64,000 nt of DNA from CBDEUK01 sp965250225 (lineage in GTDB: Bacteria; Pseudomonadota; Gammaproteobacteria; Eutrophobiales; Eutrophobiaceae). A program made the translations under genes and the position numbers. Positions 18,399 through 27,605 of this stretch are shown here, one piece after another (position 1 is the first letter of the stretch; each line of letters starts with the position of its first letter). Location: the NCBI GenBank assembly GCA_965250225.1, contig CBDFNQ010000025.1, positions 58,730 to 122,729 on the forward strand, read 5' to 3'. A model generated the notes under the pieces. It ran no database searches. It was given only the letters and a program-made list of their open reading frames with translations, and had not been told where the DNA came from.

Positions 18399-19415
18399 AT
18401 GAGTGAGACCAACATAAAGAATTTTAGAGACGAGTGTACGTGGGATAGAAGGCTATCCATTGCCCCAATGATGGCCAGAACCGACAGACATTTTCGATAT
18501 TTTATTCGTCTGATTTCAAAACATGTCTTACTTTATACTGAAATGATCACAACCGGTGCCTTAATCCATGGCGATCATCAACGTTATCTACAATATCATA
18601 ATGCTGAACATCCTCTTGCCATTCAGTTGGGTGGTTCAGTTCCAGAAGAATTAAAAGTGTGTACAAAGATGGCAGAAGATCACGGATATGATGAAGTGAA
18701 CTTAAACGTTGGTTGCCCAAGTGATCGAGTACAAGCCAACAAGTTTGGCGCGTGTCTGATGAATGAACCCGAGCTTGCCGCTGAATGTCTTGATGCCATG
18801 CAATCGGTAGTTAACATACCAGTGACAGTCAAATGCAGAATTGGGGTTGATAATAAAGACCGTTATGAAGATCTCACACAATTTATAAACATCGTCAGCA
18901 AGACATCTTGCGATTCCTTTATCATACATGCACGCAAAGCCTGGTTGAGTGGCTTGAGCCCAAAGGAAAATCGGGAAATACCACCATTAGATTATGAGAC
19001 CGTACATCAATTAAAGCGTGACTACCCACAACTCCAAATAATGATAAATGGCGGTTTTCAAACACTCGAAGACGTGAAAGTACAATTGACACAAACTAAT
19101 GGTGTGATGATTGGTCGTGCTGTTTATCAAAATCCCTACATGCTGGCAGAAGCGGATAAAGAAATATTTTCAGCTAAAACAGAACCACTCACACGGCTGC
19201 AGATCATGGAGCAACTCATACCCTACATCGAGAAGGAATTAACAGATGGCACGCGCTTGAGTCATACAACACGACACATACTCGGACTATTTCAAAATCA
19301 GCAAGGAGCACGCCTGTTCAGACGCCATCTGGCAGAAAACAGTTATCAGGAAGGTGCTGGAATTGAAGTGCTGAACGAAGCATTAAAATATGTCTACTGT
19401 GAAGCAAGCAACTGA
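18399..19415 (+). CDS. dusA: tRNA-dihydrouridine synthase A
   Basis: 338 aa. The flavin-site motif LSIAPMMARTDRHFRYF, the catalytic cysteine segment (LNVGCPSDRV), VKCRIGVDN and the HARKAWLSGLSPKENR block are diagnostic of DusA rather than DusB or DusC. It reduces uridine 20/20a in tRNA D-loops. The stop lies 22 bp inside the 3' end of the convergent XRE regulator gene. Confidence 0.95.
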   Translation: MSETNIKNFRDECTWDRRLSIAPMMARTDRHFRYFIRLISKHVLLYTEMITTGALIHGDHQRYLQYHNAEHPLAIQLGGSVPEELKVCTKMAEDHGYDEVNLNVGCPSDRVQANKFGACLMNEPELAAECLDAMQSVVNIPVTVKCRIGVDNKDRYEDLTQFINIVSKTSCDSFIIHARKAWLSGLSPKENREIPPLDYETVHQLKRDYPQLQIMINGGFQTLEDVKVQLTQTNGVMIGRAVYQNPYMLAEADKEIFSAKTEPLTRLQIMEQLIPYIEKELTDGTRLSHTTRHILGLFQNQQGARLFRRHLAENSYQEGAGIEVLNEALKYVYCEASN

Positions 19416-19732
19416 TTGATTTCGCTCTGCATCACTCTCGGAGACTGCAAATAGGCTTCAAACAAACGCGTGAGATTGGAACACAGACGGGAAATCTGCT
19501 CTGCGTCCTCCAGCATATCGGGTTGATTCACCAGTATTTCAGACAAAGTAAATATCACCGCTGGGGTCGTATTTAACTGAATTGCCAGTCGTTTAAGCTG
19601 TAAAGGGCCAAAACCCGCACCACGCTCAATCTTGGATATATTGCCCCGATTAATGCCGGTCATGCGCTCGAGTTCGCGTATACCAATGCCTTTTGAGTTG
19701 CGAATTTTACGAATAATCTTACCAATAATCAT
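19394..19732 (-). CDS. XRE-family helix-turn-helix regulator
   Basis: 112 aa. Residues about 6-60 form a Cro/CI-type HTH (IRNSKGIGIRELERMTGINR, GNISKIERGAG). The C-terminal half is helical without a recognisable ligand domain. The last 22 bp overlap the end of convergent dusA. Its target is unknown; the divergent neighbour is the FKBP isomerase gene, 240 bp away, so regulation of that gene or of itself is possible. Confidence 0.8.
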   Translation of the reverse strand: MIIGKIIRKIRNSKGIGIRELERMTGINRGNISKIERGAGFGPLQLKRLAIQLNTTPAVIFTLSEILVNQPDMLEDAEQISRLCSNLTRLFEAYLQSPRVMQSEINQLLASQ

Positions 19733-19974
19733 ATAGTTAACTCCATTCCATCATCAGCTTTACAGATTTAAAAACCCCGTATAAAAGAGACTGTTCTGTT
19801 AAAAGCAACACGAATTCTGATGAACACGCTTAAACAGTTATCGTCTGTTTGTAGTATTTCCTTAATAGTTTTTTCACGTTTCGCAATCACAGCAGAAATT
19901 TCTTGGAGGCATTTCTGAACTATGGGAAAATGCGCCACTCTATTTTTATGCGACGTAACAAAACGAGGAATTCC

Positions 19975-20640
19975 ATGAAGAAACTAATTATTTTACTCAG
20001 CGCAATAATGTACATAAATTCAACCTATGCAGAAACAACGCTGAGTAGCGAAAAAGAGAAGTTCAGCTATACCGTCGGTATCCAGATTGGTAATAACCTG
20101 AAACAGGGTGCAGATATTGATCTGAATGTATTAACACAGGCAATTAATGACGCTTACCAGGGTCAGAACTATCAGATGACAACAGAAGAAATGCAGGAGG
20201 TCATGGGCCGTTATAGAGAAAAAGAATTCGCAGAACATGTTGAACAATCTTCCGTAAATAAAAAAACCGGTGAGACCTTCCTGACAGAAAACAAAACCAA
20301 AGAGGGCGTGGTAGTAACCGATAGCGGACTACAATACAAGGTCATCCAAGAAGGTAGCGGCAATAAACCCTCTGCGACAGATCAAGTAAAAGTGCATTAT
20401 CACGGAGAATTAATTGACGGTACTGTGTTTGACAGCTCAGTAGAACGTGGCGAGCCCATCGTACTTGGCGTTGGTAATGTGATCAAAGGTTGGCAAGAAG
20501 CCTTACCGATGATGAGTGAAGGTTCAAAATGGCAAATCTACATACCTTCTGACCTTGCTTATGGTGAAAAAGGTGCTGGTGCTACAATCGGACCGAACTC
20601 AACATTAATTTTTGATATTGAATTATTATCTATCCAATAA
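19975..20640 (+). CDS. FKBP-type peptidyl-prolyl isomerase, exported (FklB/Mip-like)
   Basis: 221 aa from the ATG that opens a signal peptide (MKKLIILLSAIMYINSTYA). The frame is open 24 codons further upstream, but that extension has no signal-like character. An N-terminal dimerisation helix region (about 25-110) precedes the FKBP catalytic domain (VKVHYHGELIDGTVFDSS ... GWQEALPMM ... AYGEKGAGATIGPNSTLIFD). It catalyses proline isomerisation during protein folding in the periplasm. Confidence 0.92.
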   Translation: MKKLIILLSAIMYINSTYAETTLSSEKEKFSYTVGIQIGNNLKQGADIDLNVLTQAINDAYQGQNYQMTTEEMQEVMGRYREKEFAEHVEQSSVNKKTGETFLTENKTKEGVVVTDSGLQYKVIQEGSGNKPSATDQVKVHYHGELIDGTVFDSSVERGEPIVLGVGNVIKGWQEALPMMSEGSKWQIYIPSDLAYGEKGAGATIGPNSTLIFDIELLSIQ

Positions 20641-20676
20641 CAATCAGACCTGGTTTATTAACAATAATATTCTTTA

Positions 20677-21711
20677 TCACTTACTCTGATAATTCAAGGA
20701 AGAATTAATCAGGGCTTCCTGAGATTTCTGCTGGCTCGGCATATCACAAAAAGCTATTTTACTATCTTCTCCTTCCTCGGCATGAAGTTCATCATCACAA
20801 TAACGCGACATGACTTCCAGGATCGTATCGGCAACAAGGTCAGGTTGTTGTAAATGAACAAGATGTCCACTCGACTCTGCAATTACCTGCCAGGAGTTCG
20901 TACTAAGTTGTAACAATTCTTTTTGTAGAACCATCCAGATTTGTTCTTGCTGATCACCATAAGGCGTTTCTTCTCAAACACGTTGCCCCCGTGTGATAAC
21001 GGCAAGCGGAACATCCAGTTGTCGGTTAATCTCTCCAATCTGTACAGCACTTTGGGTAAAATTCATAAATTCCCGTTGTTGAGTCCGGATATATTGCTCT
21101 GACGTCAGGAACCTACCGACCAAATGACGATAGTCTTCCGGATAGTTGAGCAATATAGAACTATCAAACAAAGTCCTCAATCTTTGACTTGATCGACTAT
21201 ATTTAGCTACTGTAGGAAATTCCGGCAAACGATCAAACTGTTCCGGATGGGATGACTCCACCAGAACAAGACCAGCAATACGTTTTGAATTGAGCTTGCT
21301 AAAATACTGAACGTTGAAACCACCAAAGGAATGCCCTACCAGTATATAAGGTGGCTCTAAACCAGTATTGGTCAACAAGCCATCTAATTCATCGACAATC
21401 TGATCCGTTATTCTCGGAGATCGTCCATCTTCACTCCAGCCATAACCTGCCCGGTCGTAGGCACAAACTTTGGTTTTGTGTTTGAGTAATTCCTGAACTT
21501 GCAACCAATCCATTGAAAAACCGCCGAGACCCGCATCAAAAACAACAATCGGGTGCCCTGAGCCAAGGCAGTTAATATGTAATTTATAGCCCTCAACATC
21601 AACTAACTTACCCAAAGGCCCTTGATAATTATTAGAATAAGGTTCGGCCTGGCTTAGAGCAAAGCTACAGACAAGAACAAATAAAAAGATACTTTTCAGA
21701 AACACGACCAT
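20677..21711 (-). pseudogene. Alpha/beta hydrolase interrupted by an in-frame TGA
   Basis: The frame starts with a signal peptide (MVVFLKSIFLFVLVCSFALS) and has the nucleophile elbow GHSFGG, but stops at TGA (20974-20976) after ITRGQRV. The same frame then continues EETPYGDQQEQIWMVLQ to SSGHLVHLQQPD, which supplies the catalytic His, and ends at 20677. Read through, it is one hydrolase of about 344 aa. TGA is a normal stop elsewhere in the window, so a nonsense mutation is more likely than recoding. Without readthrough the product lacks its catalytic His. Confidence 0.85.
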
Positions 21712-21785
21712 CAGCTTTATTTACTATTTGTCATCATCATATTAATAGTCTGGTAATAAATACAAATGAGATTATTTACTTATCA

Positions 21786-23123
21786 TCAAAATTGTTTATT
21801 TGTATTTTCTGCATAATAGATCACACGCCAGATACGCCCCTGAACGGAGTCTGAAATATATAACGAACCATCCGGTCCTATTGCAAGACCTGTTGGACGA
21901 TAGTCCGCGTCTTGTGGAGACTCAATCGTTGTATCGCCAACAAAGTGGTCTGCAAATACTTGCCAATCAGGGGATAACTGCCCATTTTCGAGTGGCACAA
22001 ACACCACTTGATATCCGACTTGTTCCGAGGCATTCATTAAGTAGGATCCATGAAATGCAATAAAAGCCCCACCACGATATTTTTCAGGAAATTGTTCACC
22101 CTGATAAAAAATCAAATCATTCGGTCCATAATGTCCCGGGAAAGCAGTAACCGGTTCGGGGTAATCTACACAACGGCCTACGCGTTTTCCATCACCACCG
22201 TACTCTGGTGCTAATAAACGTTTATGTTGATTTTGATCGTAATAGCAATAAGGCCAACCATATTCCACACCTTCATTCACTTCAATCAGCTCTTCAGCCG
22301 GTAACAGTTCTTCGTCTTCCTCAAGATAGAACTTTGGCCACAGTTCATGCAAATGATCACGTCCATGTTGTGCCACATAGAGCTTTTTTAAATCTGGCTG
22401 CCAATCAATTGCATAGGCGTTGCGAATACCGCTGGCATAACGTTCACCATGTGAAAATTGCTGTCCGGTTTTATTGGCATCGAAACGCCAGATACCCGCA
22501 TGTTGTGCTAATTCGGGACATGGATCTTGCCCTTTGAGGCCGACAGTTCGATCTTCTTTCTGGCAGGCATTACTGATTGCACCGACATTGATGTACAAAT
22601 CACCCTCTTCATTTATGCTAAATGGTTTTCCCGAATGTTGTGTTTGTACAGGGAAACCACTGACAATTATTTCTGCAGGCAAGAGTGGCATCGGCTGATC
22701 AGGCGATAATTTATATCGAACAACATCTTTGTCAGAGGCAAAATACAAATAACCATTATAAATTCGTATCCCCATCCCTGGCGCATCTCCAATACGCGTG
22801 ACATCATCAATAAGATGATTCTGATCAGTATCTGAAAGCACGAGTATGCCCCCTATGTTCAAGCTGCGATTGCGTAAACTGGCGTATAAATTTCCATCCT
22901 CTCGAACCGCTATATGACGGACGATACCCAAATTATCCGCAATGACCGCTGCACAAAAACCATCCGGCAATATCAAGCCACCATTATCCTCATCACACTG
23001 CAAATTCTTGCTATTGGATGCCTCTTCCGGAGACTCATCCTGTGAACTTTGTTCACATGAAACAGACAAAAAGCACAAGATTAACAATATAAAAGGTATG
23101 GATTTTGAATATCTTTTTTTCAT
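21786..23123 (-). CDS. PQQ-type sugar (glucose/sorbosone) dehydrogenase, exported
   Basis: 445 aa. The N-terminus is a signal sequence ending at a possible lipobox (LSVSC at about 19-23). The body is the six-bladed propeller of the glucose/sorbosone dehydrogenase family (LPDGFCAAVIADNLG, YASGIRNAYAIDW, VAQHGRDHLHELW, FPGHYGPND, RPTGLAIGPDGSLYISD). Such enzymes oxidise an aldose with PQQ in the periplasm. The natural substrate cannot be told. It lies 74 bp upstream of the broken hydrolase on the same strand. Confidence 0.88.
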   Translation of the reverse strand: MKKRYSKSIPFILLILCFLSVSCEQSSQDESPEEASNSKNLQCDEDNGGLILPDGFCAAVIADNLGIVRHIAVREDGNLYASLRNRSLNIGGILVLSDTDQNHLIDDVTRIGDAPGMGIRIYNGYLYFASDKDVVRYKLSPDQPMPLLPAEIIVSGFPVQTQHSGKPFSINEEGDLYINVGAISNACQKEDRTVGLKGQDPCPELAQHAGIWRFDANKTGQQFSHGERYASGIRNAYAIDWQPDLKKLYVAQHGRDHLHELWPKFYLEEDEELLPAEELIEVNEGVEYGWPYCYYDQNQHKRLLAPEYGGDGKRVGRCVDYPEPVTAFPGHYGPNDLIFYQGEQFPEKYRGGAFIAFHGSYLMNASEQVGYQVVFVPLENGQLSPDWQVFADHFVGDTTIESPQDADYRPTGLAIGPDGSLYISDSVQGRIWRVIYYAENTNKQF

Positions 23124-23211
23124 CTGTTTTTTTATGATTTCGCTATGAAATAGTGTCCAAATACGGTAATTACTGCTTATTTCCTCTGCATTTCTGTTAA
23201 AAACGCCTTCA

Positions 23212-23299
23212 ATTGTGACAATGTTCAGGATTTAATTAAGTATTGATTATCCATTTTGTGAGCAAAACCACATTGAAACACAGCGAATTTTGTCACAAT
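23212..23299. promoter_or_regulatory. Perfect 10-bp inverted repeat with long spacing
   Basis: ATTGTGACAA at 23212-23221 and its exact reverse complement TTGTCACAAT at 23290-23299 are in the 339-bp gap between the divergent sugar dehydrogenase and prc genes. The 68-bp spacing could allow looping by a dimeric regulator bound to both half-sites. Chance is not excluded. Confidence 0.25.
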
Positions 23300-23343
23300 A
23301 CCAACAGCTGCCACCTGAAAGGATCATTTTTTGCTGTAAATAC

Positions 23344-23376
23344 AGTCCTGTAAAGGACTTAGGAAACAGATATAAT
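23344..23376 (+). promoter_or_regulatory. Sigma70-like promoter of prc with overlapping palindrome
   Basis: A -35-like TGTAAA (23349-23354), 16-bp spacer and perfect -10 TATAAT (23371-23376) lie 86 bp before the prc start. The -35 box is the exact centre of the inverted repeat AGTCC-TGTAAA-GGACT (23344-23359), so a dimeric regulator binding there would compete with RNA polymerase. Inferred from sequence only. Confidence 0.5.
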
Positions 23377-23462
23377 AGATGAGTAGCATTGGGGATGGAA
23401 CCCGATGAAGCTGACACACTCCAAACAAGGGTCAATTTTGATAAGGTCAACACGATAGAGAC

Positions 23463-25586
23463 ATGATGCTAACGAAAATTTCAATCTTCCTTCTCTCTTT
23501 ACTCGCAACACTTGCGTTACAGGCAAAGGTTACTACTGTGCCTGAATCCGAGTTACAGCCAACCAAGCTACAATCTCAATCTACCGAGGTCATCACACAC
23601 ATACTCGATACTTATCATTATAAAAAACAGGAACTCAACGATGAGCTTTCAACTTTTATATTGAAACAATATCTTGAAAGCCTGGATTCGAATCGTGGTT
23701 TCTTCCTGAAAAGTGATGTCGATGGTTTTATTGAGAAATACCAGCACCAACTGGATGACAGTATTAAAGATTTAGATTTAAGCCCGGCTTACGATATTTT
23801 CAAAGTCCACCGCAAACGCGTTCACGAACGGATTGACTACGCCAAACAGCTATTGGAAATGAAACAGGATTTTACAATTGATGAAGACTATCGATTCGAC
23901 CGCCGTGAAATGGCCTGGCCTGAAAGTATTAGAGAACTCGATGAACTTTGGCGTAAACGAGTCAAAAACGACATCCTGAATTTACGTCTTGCAGACAAAG
24001 AACACGATGAAATAATCGAAACATTGAATAAGCGTTACCAACGAATTCTGGACAGCACGTATCAATTAAACAGCAATGATATTTTCCAGACATTTATCAA
24101 TGCTTATACAACGGCTATTGAACCCCATACTGCTTATTTTTCACCACGTATCTCGGAAAATTTTGATATCAGCATGCGTCTGTCACTGGAAGGGATTGGT
24201 GCCGTTCTGCGTGCTGAAACTGATTACACCCAGGTACAACGGATTATCCCCGGTGGTCCAGCAGATTTAAGTAAACAACTTCATGCAGAAGATCGCATCG
24301 TTGGAGTGGGACAGGACACGGCTGGAGAAATCATCGATGTCGTAGGTTGGCGTCTTGATGATGTGGTTGATTTGATCCGTGGCCCGAAAGGAACTGACTT
24401 ACGTCTTGAAGTTTTACCAGCTGAATCCGGTGCTGATGGCAGCAGCAAGATCATTGCGTTAAAACGTGACGAAATAAAACTTGAAGAATCTGCCGCGAAA
24501 TCCTCAAGCATTGATTTGCCTGATTCCAATACTCGAATTGGTGTGATCGAACTCGAAAGCTTTTACATAAACTTTGCTGCGTTGGCTAATGGGGATGAAG
24601 ATTACCGCAGCACTACCCGTGATGTCAGGGCATTGTTAAAAGAGCTTGAGAAAGAAAACATTGATGGTCTCGTCATTGATTTACGAGGTAATGGCGGTGG
24701 CTCTTTGTCGGAAGCCCTGGAACTCACTGGATTATTTATCAAAGAAGGACCGATTGTTCAAACCAAAGATGCTAACGGTCGCGTTGAAATTAACGATGAT
24801 CCTGATCCGGAAATTGTCTATGCCGGTCCTCTAGCTGTGCTGGTTGACAGGAACAGTGCTTCTGCTTCAGAAATTTTTGCTGGCGCAATACAGGACTATC
24901 AACGTGGTGTGATCATCGGCGAACCTACCTTTGGTAAGGGAACCGTGCAAAATATTGTTGATCTCAATCGATTCATTAATAACTCAGAAATCGACCATGG
25001 ACGCCTAAAAACAACCATTGCACAATTCTTTCGCATTAGTGGTGGTAGCAATCAACACAAAGGTGTTGTTCCAGATATTATTATGCCGACCGCGTTTAAC
25101 TCGGATCTACACGGTGAACGTTCCTACGAAAATGCACTGCCCTGGGATAAGGTCAAACCTGCTGATTTTATTCCTGCGAGTGCGCCGACAGAGCGTTTCA
25201 TTAAGGCCAAGGAATTACATGAAGAGCGAGTTAATAACGATGTTGTCTTCAAATTATTGCAAGAAGAACTTGATCTTGTCAAAGAAAACTCTAATAAAAA
25301 AATGATTTCGCTAATGGAATCTAAACGTACCAATCAGCGAAAAGATCTCACAGAGGCCAAAGAACGACTGGAAAATGAATTTCGCTCTGCCCAGGGTTTA
25401 CCTCCAATTGATAAAGAAAAGGAAGATAATAATACTATTGCAGACAGCGAGAAGCCGATTGAAAGTGATGTTATTTTGAAAGAGAGTGCAAAAATTTTGA
25501 ACGATTTAATTGTGCCAATCAGCCAGACAGACAATGAAATGCAAACTGTTAAACATATTAAAACAGACTACGACAATAATTTATAA
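23463..25586 (+). CDS. prc: Prc/Tsp tail-specific periplasmic protease
   Basis: 707 aa. A signal peptide is followed by the N-terminal helical domain, a PDZ domain (about 230-320, EGIGAVLRAETDYTQVQRII), and the S41 protease domain with the catalytic Ser in RNSASASEIFAGAIQDYQRG and the Lys in FGKGTVQ. A C-terminal DUF3340-like helical region completes the Prc layout. It degrades proteins with non-polar C-termini in the periplasm and processes PBP3 in E. coli. Full length. Confidence 0.96.
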   Translation: MMLTKISIFLLSLLATLALQAKVTTVPESELQPTKLQSQSTEVITHILDTYHYKKQELNDELSTFILKQYLESLDSNRGFFLKSDVDGFIEKYQHQLDDSIKDLDLSPAYDIFKVHRKRVHERIDYAKQLLEMKQDFTIDEDYRFDRREMAWPESIRELDELWRKRVKNDILNLRLADKEHDEIIETLNKRYQRILDSTYQLNSNDIFQTFINAYTTAIEPHTAYFSPRISENFDISMRLSLEGIGAVLRAETDYTQVQRIIPGGPADLSKQLHAEDRIVGVGQDTAGEIIDVVGWRLDDVVDLIRGPKGTDLRLEVLPAESGADGSSKIIALKRDEIKLEESAAKSSSIDLPDSNTRIGVIELESFYINFAALANGDEDYRSTTRDVRALLKELEKENIDGLVIDLRGNGGGSLSEALELTGLFIKEGPIVQTKDANGRVEINDDPDPEIVYAGPLAVLVDRNSASASEIFAGAIQDYQRGVIIGEPTFGKGTVQNIVDLNRFINNSEIDHGRLKTTIAQFFRISGGSNQHKGVVPDIIMPTAFNSDLHGERSYENALPWDKVKPADFIPASAPTERFIKAKELHEERVNNDVVFKLLQEELDLVKENSNKKMISLMESKRTNQRKDLTEAKERLENEFRSAQGLPPIDKEKEDNNTIADSEKPIESDVILKESAKILNDLIVPISQTDNEMQTVKHIKTDYDNNL

Positions 25587-25682
25587 TAACTTCCGTATAG
25601 AAAAGTCCACTTGACCCTCATTTTGGATATAATAATTCAGCTAATTTTTAAAGACTCGTAACCGTCTTAAGGAGTAATTACC

Positions 25683-26705
25683 ATTAGTAAAATACCTGCA
25701 ACCTTAATCGAAGGCGATGGCATCGGTCCAGAGATTCTTAAGGCGACTGTCAAAGTTCTTGATGCTCTTGGCTCACCCTTTGAATGGGATAAACAAACCG
25801 CTGGTCTGGCAGGCATAGATAAATACGACGATCCTTTACCACAACCGATGCTCGACAATATTCATGAAACACGTTTGGCATTAAAAGCACCATTAACAAC
25901 ACCTGTGGGCGATGGGTTTCGATCCGCCAATGTGCGTCTGAGAGAAGAATTCAGTCTTTATGCCAACGTCAGGCCCGCAATAACCTTTGTACCTGGACGT
26001 TTTGAAGACATTGATTTGGTTCTGATCCGCGAAAACACAGAAGGTTTTTACGTCGGCGTTGAGCACTTTATTCCGATCGATGATGATCCTAAAGCAGTTG
26101 CAGAGTCTTCTGGTATTATCACCCGCAAAGGTTGTCGTCGGATTGCAGAATTTGCTTTTGATTTTGCTATAAAGCATAACCGTAAAAAAATCACAATTAT
26201 TCATAAAGCAAACATCTTAAAAGCTCTGACCGGTTTATTTCTTGAAACAGCCCTGGATGTCGGTAAAAAATTCGAAGACAAAATTGAAATTGAGGAACGT
26301 ATTGTTGATAACACGGCCATGCAACTGGTAATCAACCCGTCACAATTTGACGTCCTGTTAACGACCAATATGTTTGGCGATATTCTATCCGATGAAATTG
26401 CAGGACTGGTCGGTGGCTTAGGTCTGGCACCCGGTGGCAACATTGGTAAAGACGCTGCTATTTTTGAGGCCGTACATGGTTCTGCCCCGGACATTGCTGG
26501 TAAAGGCATTGCAAATCCAACGGCATTGATGTTGGCTTCAGCACTGATGCTCGAACATGTTGAACATTATGACAAGGCTACAATGTTAAGAACTGCAATC
26601 CGTCAAACCTTGAATGAAGATAATATTCGTACCGGTGATTTAGGAGGCAGTGCCAATACCAAAGAATATACAGCTGCCATTATCAAACGTATTGAAAAAC
26701 ACTAA
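25683..26705 (+). CDS. icd: Isocitrate dehydrogenase (NAD-type family), apparent ATT start
   Basis: 340 aa of the isocitrate/isopropylmalate dehydrogenase family: ATLIEGDGIGPEIL, RENTEGFYVGVEHF, HKANILKALTG, NMFGDILSDEIAGLVGGLG. The short form of about 335-340 aa fits the NAD-dependent bacterial isocitrate dehydrogenases. The family N-terminus (MSKIPATLIEGDG) corresponds here to ATT AGT AAA; the frame has no ATG, GTG or TTG between the TAA at 25668 and this point, and AAGGAG sits eight bases upstream. The first ATG (25848) would delete the first 55 residues including the nucleotide-binding start. So either a rare ATT start, as in infC, or a base error. Confidence 0.85.
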   Translation: MSKIPATLIEGDGIGPEILKATVKVLDALGSPFEWDKQTAGLAGIDKYDDPLPQPMLDNIHETRLALKAPLTTPVGDGFRSANVRLREEFSLYANVRPAITFVPGRFEDIDLVLIRENTEGFYVGVEHFIPIDDDPKAVAESSGIITRKGCRRIAEFAFDFAIKHNRKKITIIHKANILKALTGLFLETALDVGKKFEDKIEIEERIVDNTAMQLVINPSQFDVLLTTNMFGDILSDEIAGLVGGLGLAPGGNIGKDAAIFEAVHGSAPDIAGKGIANPTALMLASALMLEHVEHYDKATMLRTAIRQTLNEDNIRTGDLGGSANTKEYTAAIIKRIEKH

Positions 26706-26721
26706 GAAAACTCTGGCTTAA

Positions 26722-27579
26722 TTAAAGATCATGGAGTAATGCAGCTTCTTCCTTGCCGAGTTTAATATCATGGGCTTTCATACTATCTTTAACACTGCTT
26801 GTTTTTGTCCCACCTGGTATCGGTAATACATTTTTTCCTTGATGCAGTAACCAGGCTAATGAAATGACATAGGCTGTCGTTTCATGTTGTTCTGCAATCT
26901 CATTAAGAATCCTGTTAGACATAAATTCTTTGTGCTTATAATGCCCACCGACTGGACTATGACAGATGAAAGTTATTTTCTGATCACTGCAAAATCTAAC
27001 CACTCCTTTGGAAACATCCTCTTTCTGAAACACATTACAACAATTTTGGACTGACATAATTTCTGTCTGTTCTAAAATTTGTACAATCTGTTTGTAACTG
27101 ACGTTACTCAAACCAATATGTTGTATCAAACCTTCCTCTCTCAAGCGCATCAATTCACCTACAGAGTCCAATAATGGTACATCCGAATCAGGGGCATGTA
27201 GCTGATACAGAAAAATAGAATGTGTGTTTAAATCTATCAAACTATTTTCACAGCTGGCACGCAACCACTTAGGGCTGGCATCAACTGACCAATTATCAGT
27301 TAAACGCCGCAGACCACCTTTGGTTGCTATTTTCACATCACCCACTGCACCAAGCTGTTTCAAGCTTTTAATAATCAGCTTTTCATTATGGCCAACGTCG
27401 TTTTCACCAGGACAATACACATTGGCCGTGTCGATAAAATTTCCACCGGCCTCGACAAAGGTTTTAATCAGATCATGTGCTGTTTTTTCATCCGGACGCC
27501 CTGCTAGCGACAAGGGCATTGCACCCAGACCCATTGCATTGACGGATAGTTCCGTGTTCCCGAGAGTAATTATTAACAT
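26722..27579 (-). CDS. Aldo/keto reductase
   Basis: 285 aa, TIM barrel. Family residues are visible: GNFIDTANVYCPGEN (catalytic Asp and Tyr), KIATKGG (Lys), LYQLHAPD (His) and LIQHIGLSNVS; a C-terminal NADPH-binding segment (VLPIPGGTKTSSVKDS) is intact. It reduces an aldehyde or ketone with NADPH; the substrate is unknown. It converges with icd (16 bp apart) and follows the hypothetical gene 27606-28307 on the same strand. Confidence 0.88.
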   Translation of the reverse strand: MLIITLGNTELSVNAMGLGAMPLSLAGRPDEKTAHDLIKTFVEAGGNFIDTANVYCPGENDVGHNEKLIIKSLKQLGAVGDVKIATKGGLRRLTDNWSVDASPKWLRASCENSLIDLNTHSIFLYQLHAPDSDVPLLDSVGELMRLREEGLIQHIGLSNVSYKQIVQILEQTEIMSVQNCCNVFQKEDVSKGVVRFCSDQKITFICHSPVGGHYKHKEFMSNRILNEIAEQHETTAYVISLAWLLHQGKNVLPIPGGTKTSSVKDSMKAHDIKLGKEEAALLHDL

Positions 27580-27605
27580 AGATAAATTTCAGAACAACCT
27601 CATAA

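Noticed and set aside
18143..18460. 105-codon minus-strand frame upstream of and overlapping dusA
   Set aside because: It overlaps the dusA 5' end in antisense, has no recognisable domain and atypical composition for a protein.
20974..20976. TGA as a selenocysteine or recoded codon in the hydrolase
   Set aside because: The position is a loop, not a catalytic cysteine position in the family; no SECIS-like hairpin is obvious after it; TGA ends other genes in the window.
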